Shown: piece after piece, positions 35,001 to 54,800 of the stretch
Numbering within the stretch: the stretch's first letter is position 1
How the letters are laid out: each line of letters starts with the position of its first letter
Source: Caenorhabditis remanei
Taxonomy: Eukaryota > Nematoda > Chromadorea > Rhabditida > Rhabditidae
Reading direction: 5' to 3'
NCBI RefSeq assembly: GCF_010183535.1
Contig: NC_071328.1
Span: 372,001 to 436,000, forward strand
Length of the DNA stretch: 64,000 bases
Program-made: the position numbers and the translations under genes
The notes under the pieces: generated by a model
Database searches by the model: none
What the model was told of the DNA's origin: nothing
Seen by the model: only the letters and a program-made list of their open reading frames with translations

Positions 35001-38000
35001 TCATTTCCACATAGTCGTTGACAAACGGTTTCATGTCTGAAAATTAGGGAAATAATTAAGAAAATGGAAGAAAAACGAGAAGAAGGCGCGCCAGATATAA
35101 TGAAAACAGTCAAAAAAGCGTCTGCGGCGCGCCAGAATTCCCATGATCTCCAAAAGCACAAAACGCGCCAACGGTACGCCAGAGACGTCTGAAAACTCAC
35201 ATTCGGGACAGACGACTCGTTTATTCTGTTTCTCAGCGATGGTGAGAAGACTCGGCGGTCGAGATGTTCGCATCAGACGGAAATAGAGAATACACGGACG
35301 ACACTCGTGACGACCCATCATTTTGTTTAGCTGCAAATGGGCGGAGCTTGAAATTAGAAAATTGGGATTACAAAATAGGAATTTCTGGAGTTTTTTTAAA
35401 TTCAAAAGTAGTTTCTGACAACAAAGTCAAGGTTTTTCATGGGGAAAATTTGGGAAAATCAGACTTGTCATCTTTATCGGCACGTCACTCCCTTCAAAAT
35501 TAACATTACGAGTCCAAAAATATACAAAAATGTAGATCTCTGCGAGTTCTATGCCTCTGATATAATACAGGACGGCTTCGGATTCTTTAATGTACCGCGG
35601 GACGAGCTAAAGTGTCAAAGTCCGTACGCGGTACAATAATGAATCTTAAGCCGTTCCGTATTATATCAGAGACATAGAACTCGCCGAAATCTGCATTTTC
35701 GTGTATTTTTGGATTCGTAATGTTCATATTAAATAGAGTTACGTGTCGATAAAGATGGCTAGTCAGATTTATCCAAATTTGCCACAAAAACCTTGATTTT
35801 TTCATTTTTTCCATCCAAAAAATGGATTCGGGACGTTTCGAAACTTCGAAAACCCTTTCCAAGGTAAGTTTCTGCGATTTTGATAGATTTTCATGGGTTT
35901 TCAGTAATATGATAGTTTCGAAATGTCCCGGAACCGAAAAATCGAGATTGTTATGACAAAAATAGGCTCAGGGACATTTCGGAACTGATCTACTACTGAA
36001 AACACTCGAAAATCTATTTAAATCGTGGAAATGCCTTCGAAACTTCCTGTTTCGGATCCAAAATGTTGAGAAAAGTGAGAAAATCAAGGTTTCTCACGGG
36101 AAAATTAGAAAAAATCAGAAAAATCAGGCTGAAGTTGTTTAAACCTGATTCTGGTAGTTCTAATCAGGGCGGTTCTAAGTCGGGACGGATCCAAATGACC
36201 GATTCCGGAACGACTGGTTCTAAAATGTCCTCGAGCCTGTTTCCCATCTTCACCACCGAAACTCACAATAAGAACACAACTCTTTTGATTGCAATTCTCA
36301 CAGTATCCCGCTTCAACTCGATCCATTCCATTGATATCATTCATCAACTCATCATATTTATCAGTTTCATTCAATTGAATACCGATATTCGTCTTGTAAT
36401 TCGCCACTTTCTTCGTCTGATAATAGTAATTCACGATGGAGTGCAACGAGCGGTTTGGCATCTGAGAAATAGGGAATTTTCTACTTTTTCAAATTATTCT
36501 TACAACTGCACTCCACCGCAAACGAGAGAGTATCGGCGAGAGAGACGCAGAGTTGGCACTGATTTTCACAGTTTTTGTACCCCATTTTCGCTATTTTTCA
36601 TAACATTTTACTCAAAAAAACCATTGAAAATAGCAAAAATGTGTCAAAAACTGTGAAAATCTGTGTTGCCGCGAGAAAAAAACTCTGCGCATCTCGTCGA
36701 TATACCCTCGTTTGCGATAGAGCGCGGTTGTAAGAAGCGTGCCGTGCTAATATCACTCACCACCGCCTTAATCTTTCGGAATTTCTTTCCAAAATTGAAA
36801 TAACTCGTCGTGAAGAGAGCAACTTCCTCTTCCGTCCACGTCTCCTTGATTTCTTTCCGTTTTCCACATTCTTTTGCCGCCGAATCGAAGTCGAGATTCT
36901 CTTTGCGGAGGATGTAGAGCGCCTGGAATAAAGAAATGATAATAACTTCTGATATTAGAGGAAAATAGTCAACGAATCCAGAAATAGAACAAGAAAAATC
37001 AGGATATTCAGAATTTCTTTATAGATCCGAGTAGAATTCTTTGGATAACGGGCTTCGGGACTGATCTTATATTTTGTTTATTTGCAGATTCCGATTAATA
37101 TTTTTTCAGTCCGAAAATATGCTCAAAATTGGTCAAAAACGAAAAATATCGAGCAAAACCACCAAAAACACGTATAATGTAGAGCGATGCACCGTAAAAT
37201 GGCACTTCTGAGAAAACGACCTTCTGAACTGAATTTTTGATGATTTTCAGGAAATTTTTAACCCAAAAACTGAAATTTTCTACATAAACCGCCGAAAACT
37301 TTGTTAGAAACTTTTGTTATTGACGAATATGCTAAAAACCGCTACAATTCCTGTTTCTCCCGACTCAAAATGAGCTTTGTTGGAAGAGTTTTTCCACACG
37401 GTCGTGTAGTCCTCTCGGACAAGATTTTTTGGCTCAATTCCTCCTCACATTTCCAACAATTGTTGGTATTTTCGCAATATAAACTGAAGAAAACTACAAA
37501 AATGTGTTGAAAAAAGTGAGGAAAATGAGGAATCGAGCCAGAAATCTTGTCCGAGAGGACTACACGACCGCGTGGAAAAACTCTTCCACCAAAGCTCATT
37601 TTGAACGGGAATTGCAAATTTTGGCGTGGTTTTCATACAAAATTTTATAAAAGCCACCGAAATTCCGCCGAAATCTCATTCAAAAATTCAAAACTTTTCT
37701 GAACATTTTATTAGCACGACACGGTCCTTACAAAAGCGCTCTACCGAAACCGATGAAAATTATGTGCGAAATTGAGAGACTCAGAGATAAAGAGACATTT
37801 TTCAACGGCGTTTCGGTGAAGCGCAGTTGTAAGAACTGTGTCGAGCTAATACACGGAAGTCGGAAGTGAAAAAAAGCATGGAAGTCGAAGGAATTCCGCA
37901 CAGAGAAGGAAGTTTTTGTAATTTTTCCAAATTTTCAGCTGAAATCGATGGATTAAAGTTTTGAAAAGTGGAAATATGGGTTCTACGAGTGATTTTCGAT

Positions 38001-39758
38001 TGATTTCTGTAAAATTCAATGAAAAATTCAAAAGATTCCGCCTGAAATCGAGAATTCCCACTGCGCCAAATTTTCATCTACTTTTTGGCAGGAACTTTAA
38101 TTTTTTTATTTTCTATACATTGAACATCTGTTTGTTCTACCGTACCCTATCAATAGGCATCGAGAACTTTCCGCTCGTTTCTCCAATATAATCGACGAGT
38201 CTCTTCTTATCAACGGGTTGCTCACAATCCCAAATCAATGTTTCCCTTTCATCATCGCTAATTTCCTCTTCTCGTGGGATTGGTTCAGGTGTTCCTTCAT
38301 TTGAGATTTGTGCTTGATGCTCCGTTCCGATATGAATCGATTTGTCTATCTGGGTCAGTGGGACGGGAGCGGCTGAAAAATAGAAATTAAATGGAAAAAA
38401 TAACACTTCAGACCCAAAAACCTTCAAAAATCCCATCAAATTCCCTCAATTTTCATATTTTGAGCTCCAAATTGTCTCAAAATCGTGATTTTTTGAAATT
38501 TCAAATGAGAATTATATGATATATACTCACTTAATGATAGATTTGCTAGATTTTGATCGTCTTTCTCACTCTCAGAAGATTCCTCTTCATCCTCATCATC
38601 TGCATCATCATCCATCGATTCGGCTGACGTTGAATCACGTGCTCTGATGGCTTCGGCTGGTGGGGATTCTGGCTGAAAATTATGAACTAAAATGAAAGAA
38701 TCTTCAATTTTCTGATAGAAATTGACATTTTGAGTGATTTTTTCCATTTGACTCGAAAATCGCTTCAAATTTGAAGAGTTTTCCGTCACAAAAGATTAAA
38801 AATGATGAATTTTGGTTTAAAAATTAAGATTTTTCAGCCTAAAATCCCTAAAATCCGGAATTTTTGCTCAAAAGCAGTAAAATTTCACTTTTCGCTACAA
38901 GTAGAGAAAATTTGGGCATAGCTTCCGCGTTGGAGTGGCAAGTGCGCTCTACTGATAACCTGGAGTTCACAGCGTTGAGCTCACCGGATTAGCAATAGAG
39001 CGCAGTTGTCAAAAGTAGGTTATTCTTCAAATTATTGGCTAAAAAACACCGTATTTCAGCTTAAAAACCCGAATCTTGCCGTTTTTTGGACCAAAAAATA
39101 CGACACAATTTTCAGAATTATTCCAGAAATAATGAATTTTGGATTTAAAATTACATATTTGAGGCTTAAAATCCATACTTTCGGACTATTTTCAGCATTT
39201 TTGACTCGAAAAATCTGAAAATCAGTGAAATTTCACGGGAAAAAAATGATTTTAGACTGAATATCATCGTTTTTTTCAGCTTAAATACCCAAATTTGACC
39301 GTTTTCGGTCGAAAAAAGTGGCAAAATTGCAATTTCAGTCGATTTTTCACTCCAAAATCCCAAATTTTCCCTCTTTTCCGTACTTCTTCCGTATCCATTC
39401 TCTCATCATCATCGTCTCCTCGTCCTCTGTCTTCAGATTCCCGTCCTTCTGGCATCTCCTCTTCCAGAATCCGTCTCTCCTCTTCAAACGCCTCCAAATA
39501 CTCGTTGCCGTCAATGGGATTCTGAATCCGTGGAACGTCTTCTGGTTGTGGATTCAGAGGAGGATTCAGAATCTCCTCCATCTCATCGTCAATTCTCAAC
39601 AACTCTTCTTCTGGTATTTGCACGTCGTCTGGATTCTGAATTCCCACGTCTTCATCGTCATTCAGAAGGTCGTCATCGTCTTCGATCGATGGAGGCGACG
39701 CACTGACTGGAATGTTCTCTTTTCGAGAATTCTCACTTCCCTCCGGAGAGTTGTCCAT
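32047..39758 (-). CDS. ELM2-SANT-GATA zinc finger-SANT chromatin protein (MTA/CoREST class)
   Basis: Likely nuclear corepressor scaffold that recruits histone deacetylase through ELM2-SANT. Exons: 39758-39384, 38672-38531, 38372-38146, 36922-36761, 36461-36267, 35330-35201, 35036-34908, 34092-33882, 33302-33064, 32274-32165, 32115-32047; 662 residues, all phases consistent. Order: acidic N-terminus (about 1-200); ELM2 ([10 protein letters not shown] ... [19 protein letters not shown]); SANT1 ([20 protein letters not shown] ... [18 protein letters not shown]); a C-x2-C-x17-C-x2-C finger (CENC ... [18 protein letters not shown]), GATA-like; a second CPE half-motif; then a C-terminal SANT-like segment ([15 protein letters not shown] ... 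[20 protein letters not shown]). ELM2-SANT-GATA recalls MTA/EGL-27; SANT1 wording and the second SANT recall CoREST. I cannot pick a single ortholog. Confidence 0.85.
32460..32950. repeat. GGCCTAGAAAACTC short repeats (ELM2 gene intron)
   Basis: Degenerate repeats of GGCCTAGAAAACTCNNAAATTCGGCCA, also abundant in lars-2 introns at 41505-43150. Adjacent TCTGTCTGTCCGGATGTCC words belong to another dispersed short repeat. Confidence 0.55.
34100..34880. repeat. Palindromic MITE family E, full copy (ELM2 gene intron 7)
   Basis: ~750-bp palindrome. Outer arms TTTTCAGTCTGAAAATATGC / GCATATTTTCGGACTGAAAA. Inner arms carry GTGTAGTCCTCTCGGACAAG and its partner CTTGTACGAACTCGTGG. Further copies at 37105-37625 and 44448-44825; a fragment near 18200. 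Confidence 0.8.
35504..35715. repeat. Palindromic MITE family A, copy 3 (ELM2 gene intron 5)
   Basis: Left AAATGTAGATCTCTGCGAGT ... GATATAATACAGGACGGCTT, right AAGCCGTTCCGTATTATATC ... CTCGCCGAAATCTGCATTTT. The most compact copy of the family, about 210 bp. Confidence 0.78.
36484..36762. repeat. Palindromic MITE family F, touching an exon donor (ELM2 gene intron 4)
   Basis: Left TTACAACTGCACTCCACCGC, inner ATTTTCACAGTTTTTG with mirror CAAAAACTGTGAAAAT, right GCGATAGAGCGCGGTTGTAAG. The right end (GTGCTAATATCACTCAC) runs into the minus-strand donor of exon 4, so the donor may come from the element. Confidence 0.7.
37105..37625. repeat. MITE family E, right-truncated copy (ELM2 gene intron 3)
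   Basis: Shares the left arm of 34100-34880 (AAACCACCAAAAACACGTAT, CCGCTACAATTCC) and the GTGTAGTCCTCTCGGACAAG core, but the distal right arm is missing. Confidence 0.75.
37711..37850. repeat. Palindromic MITE family B, copy 3 (ELM2 gene intron 3)
   Basis: TTAGCACGACACGGTCCTTA ... AGAACTGTGTCGAGCTAAT, with the core AGAGACTCAGAGATAAAGAG in reverse relative to 60373-60516. Confidence 0.75.
37842..38110 (-). repeat. Dispersed repeat H, copy 1
   Basis: In reverse orientation matches 40730-40965 (GTGGGAATTCTCGATTTCAG, GGAATCTTTTGAATTTTTC, AATCCATCGATTTCAGCTGA). It lies directly beside the family B copy, before exon 3. Confidence 0.65.
38912..39016. repeat. MITE family I, copy 1 (ELM2 gene intron 1)
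   Basis: Reads AAATTTGGGCATAGCTTCCG ... AAGTGCGCTCTACTGATAAC ... GCAATAGAGCGCAGTTGTC. Other copies: 40070-40178, 47690-47815, 48376-48505, 59933-60062. Confidence 0.7.
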
Positions 39759-39785
39759 TTTTGGGTTGGTTGGCGGCTGAAAATT
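39759..39785 (-). promoter_or_regulatory. Putative SL trans-splice acceptor of the ELM2 gene
   Basis: Minus strand CCAATTTTCAG ends 18 bases before the ATG at 39758. Confidence 0.5.
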
Positions 39786-40069
39786 GGGGATTTTATTGAA
39801 AAAAAAGGAGAAAAACGAGATTTTTAACGAAAAAAAAAAAAGAGAAAATACGAAAAATCGAGAGAAAACAGCGGTTTAGACAGAAATTTGCAAGTTTTCG
39901 AGTGGAAAATCAGAGAAAACTGTAGAACCTCAAAATTATAAAGTTTGAAGCGATTTTGACTGGAAAGCACCTCAAAAATCGATATTTCGAGTGAAGAATC
40001 ACTGATTTACCCATTTTTCACCTGTTTCAAAACCAATAATCACAAAAATGGAATGAATTGCAGCTGAGA

Positions 40070-40178
40070 AATTTGGGCATAGCTTCCGCGTTGGAGTGGC
40101 AAGTGCGCTCTATTGACAACCCGGAGTTCACCGCGTTGGGATCACCGGATTAGCAATAGAGCGCACTTGTCAAAAGTA
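40070..40178. repeat. MITE family I, copy 2
   Basis: Nearly identical to 38912-39016, including the inner CCGGAGTTCACCGCGTTG and TCACCGGATTAGCAATAGAG, closer to each other than to the other family I copies. Probably a recent local duplicate. Confidence 0.7.
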
Positions 40179-40729
40179 TGTTATTCTTCAAAATTTTGGC
40201 CATGGGCTTCTAGATTATGGATTTACTGATTTTCGACGAAACAAATATGAAAAAAACACGAAAAATCAAAGGAAAACAGCGTTTTAGACAGAAATTTGCA
40301 AGTTTTCAAGCTGAAATTAGTTTTCCTGAAAAACCCAAAAAATCGTAAATTTTTAGGCAATTTCAGTTTTTCAGTGGAAACCATCTCAAAAAAGGAAAAT
40401 TTATCCTCTTTTTCACCCAAAATGATCAAAAATCGACCTTGACATCGCTCTACCTGTCAGAAATCGAAATCCGTCACCTAAACCTCAAAATTATGAAGTT
40501 TGAAGCGATTCTGACTGAAAAACACCTTGAAAATCAATTTTTCGAATCAGAAATCACTGATTTATCTATTTCTCACTTGCTTTAAAACAAAATTGACAAA
40601 AATCGGGAGAATTTCATAATTTCTCAATTTCAACGATTTTTCTTTGAAATTGAAAAGTATTAAAGTGTAGATAATTTTTCGCCTCTTCCAACATTCTATG
40701 TATAGAAAACCAGCTGAAAATCAAAAACA

Positions 40730-40965
40730 ACAAGTTCCCGCCAAAGCGTAGATCAAAATTTGGCGCCATGAGAGAGCAGCGGGAATTCTCGATTTTTGTC
40801 GGAATCTTTTGAATTTTTCGTTAAATTTCACGGAAACCGATCAAAAATCACTCATAGAATCCATATTTCCACTTTGCAAAACTCCAATCCATCGATTTCA
40901 GCTAAAAAATTTGAAAAAATCCAAAAACTTACTGAAAAACCGTTTAAAACCTATGATTTCCGCAT
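40730..40965 (+). repeat. Dispersed repeat H, copy 2, carrying E2F-like sites
   Basis: Inverted homologue of 37842-38110. It contains TTCCCGCCAAA (complement TTTGGCGGGAA, the canonical E2F site) and TTTGGCGCCA within 45 bases, about 1 kb upstream of the ELM2 gene start. The copy at 37842-38110 has degraded versions. Confidence 0.5.
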
Positions 40966-41325
40966 TTTTTCGATTAAATCTATATAAAATCGATAAGAAA
41001 TCCATATTTTTATCTATTTTGAGCAAAAAAATCTAAAAAATGACGGAATATATGCCAAAACCGATCAAAAATAGATCTCCATAAATAAACAAAAATGTGG
41101 ATAAATGCAAGTGCGCCCCAGCGAACACGGCGGGAACATTGAAAATTTGAATTGAAAAATAAGCGAAAATAGTGAAAAATGGATGATTTCGATTGAAAAA
41201 ACCACTAAAAATACTCGAATTTCGAGGAGAACAAGAAAAAAACAAATTCATTCAAAAATATAACAAAAATAATAACAAAAACCTCTCTAAATCCTAAAAA
41301 AGACACAAAATTATTTTTTCAAAAA

Positions 41326-49045
<7,720 letters not shown>

Positions 49046-49058
49046 CCTGCTGGAATAA
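49046..49058 (-). promoter_or_regulatory. lars-2: Putative SL trans-splice acceptor of lars-2
   Basis: Minus strand TTATTCCAGCAGG precedes the ATG directly. Acceptor use would leave a 4-8 base leader, typical of trans-spliced nematode genes. Confidence 0.5.
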
Positions 49059-51859
49059 TGAACGGAGTTTATGAAATAAATGGAGGGAAATTTGAGACAT
49101 TTTTTTCTGAAACGATAAACGGAAAAGACGGAAAAAAGACGGAAGTGAGTTTTGTTTCGACAGTATGAAACTAACGGCAATTAGATAAAGTTAATTAGTT
49201 TCTTTGAAGGTATAACCATACTTTCAAACCGACCGGCACGGGCCGACGCCTAATTCGCTTAAAACTCAATATTATGAGCTGAAAAATATTCCAAAATATA
49301 GATCTCGACGAGCTCTATGTCCGTGACCTATTACGGGATGGATATCGGATCGTTATGTGCCGCGAGCCGGACTAGAAGTGGTTTTTTCGGCCCGCGGCAC
49401 ATTAACAATTCGCCATCCGGCCCGTAGTAGGTCCGTGACATAGAAATCATAGAGATCTACATTTTGGTATATTTTTCAGCTCGTAATATTGCGATTTAAG
49501 AGAGTTACGCGCCGGCTCGTGCCGGCTCGGTATGACAATATGATAACTACTTGTTGATCATACAAATCCTAACATTTTACTTATTGGGTACCAGTAGACC
49601 TGAGAAAGTCTCCACTTCCGACTCCCGCGTGTCAAATTATGCGCAGTTATGCGCTTTATTACTGTCGAAATAAAAAAGTTCCGACATTTTTTTTCACGTC
49701 AGAATGCAGACTCAGTAATTTTGCACTGATAGTGAGTCCACAATTGTCGTGAGAAAAAAAAAAGTATTTTTGTTTTGATAATAATCTACAAACTATGCTC
49801 ACAGATAAAGAGACGCTGGGTAAAAAGCAAAAAAAAGAGTGAGTAAATGGAACCAAGGTGGCATCAAGGAGATCGGCTTTGAATGATCTTGCGCTCGGCC
49901 TTATATACTGGGAGGGGAAGAACAATGGCACCCGCGGGCTAGAGGTCAAATGGTGATCATACTTGTCAAGGCCCGTTGTTTTCAATTTTTTGATCAAAAG
50001 TTCGAAAAAATTTGAAAATTGGTGTCAATTATCCGGTCCCTACGAATTCAAAGTAGTTTCCCGCGAAACACAGCACCATATCACTCCAAAATCTACTTTT
50101 AATGCGTCAGCGAGACGGGAAAAGCGTCAGAAGTCTACTGTGCGCATAACGCGATAAAAATGTTTTGAAAATGTTTTCACCGGAAAAAACCAACTTTTTG
50201 GGAATTAAAAATAAGTTTAGGGGAATTTTCGTAATTTTATTGCTATAAAACACCTAAACTTCACTGAATTCGGTAGAAAACGGCTGATTTAGTAATTTTG
50301 TATACTGTAGGAAAACTTTTTTGCTATGCGCCTTTAAAGCTACAGTAAGAATTTGCACTACTAAAGCGTCAGCAATGCCTTGGGTCATTTGGATGCGTAA
50401 GGACCAGTGCGAAACCGGAAGTCTAGTGAAGCGCGTTTAATTTTTCGGATAAAGCTCAATTTTATTCCATTTTTCTCGCTATTTTCTATTAAATTTCGCA
50501 AAATTTCAAATTATACAAAAAATAAAGAAATTTTCGTATTTTCGACAAGAAATATATAAAAGAAAATCAACGCAATTCTTCAAACTATTCTCATCAATTT
50601 TGATAAAACAATTCATTTTTCATCTTTTTTAGCGGAAAATAATTACAAAATAAAAGATATATCTCTGTGGGGGAAAAAAGGGAAAAAAGGGGAAAGGAAC
50701 GGAAAATAAGCTCTGTGTTGTAATCATACAGTATTACATTCTCACTATAAATATCTGTCTAAAAAATAGAAAAATAGAAAGAGACAAAGGAGTTCACCAG
50801 AAATTTCAGAGAGAGAGAGAGGAAAATTATTAGAAAAATGAGAAAAATTAAATTAAAAGAATCAAACTATGCGGGGGGGGGGGGGGGGGGGTGGAGCCGA
50901 TTTTCGTGGAGATGCAAGTGCGCTCTATTGATAAATATATGTTTTTGGGCTGAAAAATTCATGAAATTGACTGATTTTCAGACTAAAATTCTCATTTTGC
51001 GCCTATTTTCAAAGAAAGAAAACGTTAAAAACCCAATTTTTGAGTAAAAATGAGAAATTGTTTGCCTTTTCAGCTTGATTATCGACAGAGCGCACGATTT
51101 TCGTAGATGCAACTGCGCTCTATCGATAAATCAGTGTTTCTGGGCTGAAAAAGACTGAATTTCAGGCTAAAACTCTTTCTCATTCAGAGCTGAAAATGAC
51201 TGATTTTTGTCAATTTCCAGAAAAATGGAACTAAAAGGAACCATTTTCAGCTCGCTTATCAGTAGAGCGCACTTCCATCATTTGTAGCAATGAAAATATG
51301 AAGGGAATATTCAAAAAATGCGGGAAAATTATAGAAATTTGTGGGGAAAAAAAGAGAAAATCGTACATGAAAATGGGTGAAAAACCGGGGCAAAAAAACT
51401 AGAAATCAGAAAGAGAAATGTGTACTAGAAGGGGGTAGAAGAGAGAGAGAGAGAAAATGATAGAAAGACGCAATTGGAAGAGGAAAAAATAGAGAATTAT
51501 TAGAAAATTTGGAAAAAAATAAGGGGGAATTAGCTAAAAATCGGTAAAAATTGGGGAAATTTGAGGCAAAATCGGTGAAAAATTTAAAAAATTTGGACTT
51601 TTCTTTTGTCTGTGTGTCCTGGTGTCCAGATGTCCTCAATAGATTCTGGACATTTGGACACACTGACAGACATCTAGAAGTGGGAAAAAAACCACTATTC
51701 AGACTATATTTTAGCCAAAACTCGAAAAATCTTATTTTCAGTCATTTTTCAGCGATTTTCAGTTAAATTTCCACGTTTTTCAGTGAAAAATGCTCAAAAT
51801 TTCACAAAAATTGAATTTTCAGCCATTTTTCTGATTTTCAGCCTCCTAATCTCCCGCTC
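49059..51859. other. Intergenic between the SNRK gene 3' end and lars-2
   Basis: Holds MITE family A copy 4 (49274-49492), a minus-strand TATATAAG box at about 49900-49908, a CTATGCGCCTTTAAAGCTACAGTA relative at 50326, a run of 19 G at 50873-50891, and three GTGCGCTCTATTGATAA / TATCAGTAGAGCGCAC arms between 50910 and 51275. A 112-codon minus frame at 49659-49997 has no recognisable features. Confidence 0.5.
49274..49492. repeat. Palindromic MITE family A, copy 4
   Basis: CCAAAATATAGATCTCGACG ... TGTGCCGCGAGCC / GGCCCGCGGCACA ... GATCTACATTTTGGTATATT. Confidence 0.75.
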
Positions 51860-54800
51860 TTAAAACACAAATTCAGCACACTGCAACCACCGATCCACTT
51901 TCTCCATCGGCAACGTATTCAAGAATGAGAATTTCGATCCGTTATTATACATATTCTGAATATTCAATGGCGACGTCTGCGACATGGTCGTCGTGGAAGA
52001 TTCTGGAGACTCAGAAGACGTCGCGTTTGGTGACGACGATGACGTGGCACATTCTGGAACGTCTCCGTTTTCTGACGACGTCTTCTCGTCGGATTCTCGG
52101 ATGAGGTCGTGGCTAGAAGCGGTTCGACGGAGGCAACGAAGCCAAGGCGTCGATTTTTCGTGGTGACATGAGGAGCGGTCTCTGAAATTATATATATAGT
52201 CTGAAAATTAGCTGAAATTTCAAAATTTTGGAAAAATTTTAAGCATTTTCAATTGAAAATCGCTGAATAAAGGCTGAAAATTATTTTTTCTAGTTTTTCG
52301 AGTCTTGGCTGAAATATAGTCTGAAAATCGACATTTCTGACTATATATAACTTCTGAAAATTGGCTGAACACAGACAGACATCTGGCAGTAGTGAATTGT
52401 GACAAAAAACCCAAAAAGTTCAAAATTTTTTGAAAAAAACTCGATTTTCAGTCAATATTCAGAACTTATATATAGTGAGAAATGTCGATTTTCAAACAAT
52501 TTTTCAGCAATTTTAGACTGAAAATGCTCAAAAATTTTCAAAATTTTGGAATTTCAGCCAATGTTTAGAAGTATAGTCAGAAATGCCGCTTTTCAGACTA
52601 TTTTTCAGTCCAAATTCAAAAAATTGAACAAAAACAAGGAAAAAAACTCATTTTCAGCCATTTTCAGTTGAAAATGCTCAAAATCTCAAATTTTTCAGTC
52701 ATTTTTCCGATTTGCAGCCTCCTCTCTAGAACTCTGAAATTCCTTTTTCTTTTCAAGAAACTCACTCATAATCCCTCGGCGGCGTTCCATACCACAAATC
52801 CATATCAGTCCATTTCCGAATCATCGTCTGAGTGCTCAGAGAGGAATAGAGAATTCGATTCCGAATGGATTCCGAACTGTCATCAGGCGATTGAAGTGTC
52901 TGATCGAGAAGTGTCATTTCGGGAATCGGGCGGAGTGGAAGGGAGGCAACGTCCGTCGATCTGGAAGATAAATGAGATATTGAAGACGTTGTGACTCTAA
53001 AGGAGCTGAAAAATTCTTGGCTGAAAGCGGCTAGAATTGTAAAGAATGGGATGATAGAGGTTCTGAAAATAAGCAAAATTTAAGACATTCATTTCTAAAT
53101 CGCCGTTTGGAAACCGAGACGTTTCGAAACCATCGAAATTTCGACACTAAACATGACAAAAATCACATTAAAAAAAAAAAGACTCATTTTCAAACGGAAA
53201 TCAATGACCATTGTCAATCTGGCGCGCCGAACGGCGAGTTTTCCAGGTAACTTTCCAGCTAAATTTCGGTTTTTTAGAACAGTTTTCAGTTTAGTGGACA
53301 CCAGGACGCGCATACGCACAGACAGAGAAACACAAAACTTCTGGCAATATGTCGTAGTGTCTGTTTGTCCTGGCTATCTCATTCTGAAGGAGAAATTAAT
53401 GGAAATGATTTTCAGCAAAAAATTAATTGTTTTAGGCTGAAAAATAGATGAAAATCCTCCAACAACACTAAGCTACAGTATCCTTTGAAAAAGACATGTC
53501 AAAATCTTTAATTTTCGTCGAAATTTTCAATGATATGATTTCCGTCTTCAAAATTTTCAGATTTAGTTTTAACCTCTATCATCTCATTCTAAAAGAGAGA
53601 CAGAGCGATTCTCAGCAAAAAATGATTTTTTAAGGCTGAAAACTAGCTGGAAATTGTCATTTTTCGAATTTTTGAGCTGAAAATGACTGCTTTTTGTTGC
53701 TTTTTCATAAAAACCTATTAATCCACGGTTTTCGAAACTACAGCTAGAAACGCCAAACGCCAAAATTTAATCAAAACCGCCGGATTTTGGCTTGAAACGT
53801 CAAAATGATTATTTTTGCTCATTTTCATCTAAAAATGACAGATTTTTTTCGAATTTTTAGCTCAGACAACGCAGAAAAATATCATTTTTCGATTTTTTCT
53901 GCTAGATTTTTGCCTAAAAAACTTTTAAAAAGTGCCTGTGAATACGCGACCGAGCTCGAACAAACCAAATTAATTGGTTTCTTGCAGACTAGTGTTCTCG
54001 ATCAATAATACAGTATCCCCATTTTATACAGCACCTAACAGCTATTATACGTTTTCGTACCCTCGAATTTCGTCACGTTATTCATCAAAATTGTGACAGG
54101 TGTCCCAACTTGGTACATGTTTTTATTTATAAATGTGAAGATGACGGTTTGCGTATTCTTTTTTTTCTTTGCCGCGATCTGTGTACTTATTGCTCTCCTT
54201 GACACCTGTCACTTATCTTGATGGGAAATCTAATAGATGATGACAAATAGGCCACGCCCCCATGCCCATATAACGCTAGGTAGATAGAATACAGTCAGTT
54301 CTCCCTCACACTCGCGTTTTGTGCGCTTGTTTTCTTTCTTGATTCCTTGAATAATTTTTTTAAATTTCGTACGCATTAGATATGCGTTTAACACATCTAG
54401 GAACATGGGTTTCTCCAATGTGATGTTCAGGACGGTTCTTCGGAATTATCCTGTTCTCTAACCGTGAGTGCCTGTGGCTAAATTCACTTGTGTAGTTCGG
54501 TATGAAGTAGATATTCAATCAATAATTTACATCTAGGAACATGGGTTTCTCCAATGTGATGTTCAGGACGGTTCTTCGGAATTATCCTGTTCTCTAACCG
54601 TGAGTGCCTGTGACTAAATTCACTTGTGTAGTTCGGTATGAAGTAGATATTCAATCAATAATTTACATTTTGAAACATGGGTTTCTCCAATGTGATGTTC
54701 AGGACGGTTCTTCGGAATTATCCTGTTCTCTAACCGTGAGTGCCTGTGGCTAAATTCACTTGTGTAGTTCGGTATGAAGTAGATATTCAATCAATAATTT

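Larger units (their letters stand above)
39786..41325. other. Intergenic between lars-2 3' end and the ELM2 gene start
   Basis: Contains a local direct duplication: about 39830-40025 is echoed by 40245-40330 and 40460-40570 (CAGCGGTTTAGACAGAAATT / CAGCGTTTTAGACAGAAATT; AAGTTTGAAGCGATT). It also holds a family I MITE (40070-40178) and dispersed repeat H with E2F-like words (40730-40965). No supported gene. Confidence 0.55.

Noticed and set aside
49659..49997. 112-codon minus frame between the SNRK gene and lars-2
   Set aside because: No conserved motif and no clear splice or start context; kept only as an unexplained open stretch.
50873..50891. Run of 19 G as a functional G-quadruplex
   Set aside because: A homopolymer of this kind is often miscounted or an artefact; no further G-runs support a regulated structure.
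52961..53063. Longer version of SNRK exon 9
   Set aside because: In frame and with a usable acceptor, but the added residues are Phe/Ile/Ser-rich like intron translation; the TTTATCTTCCAG site is preferred. Transcript reads would decide.
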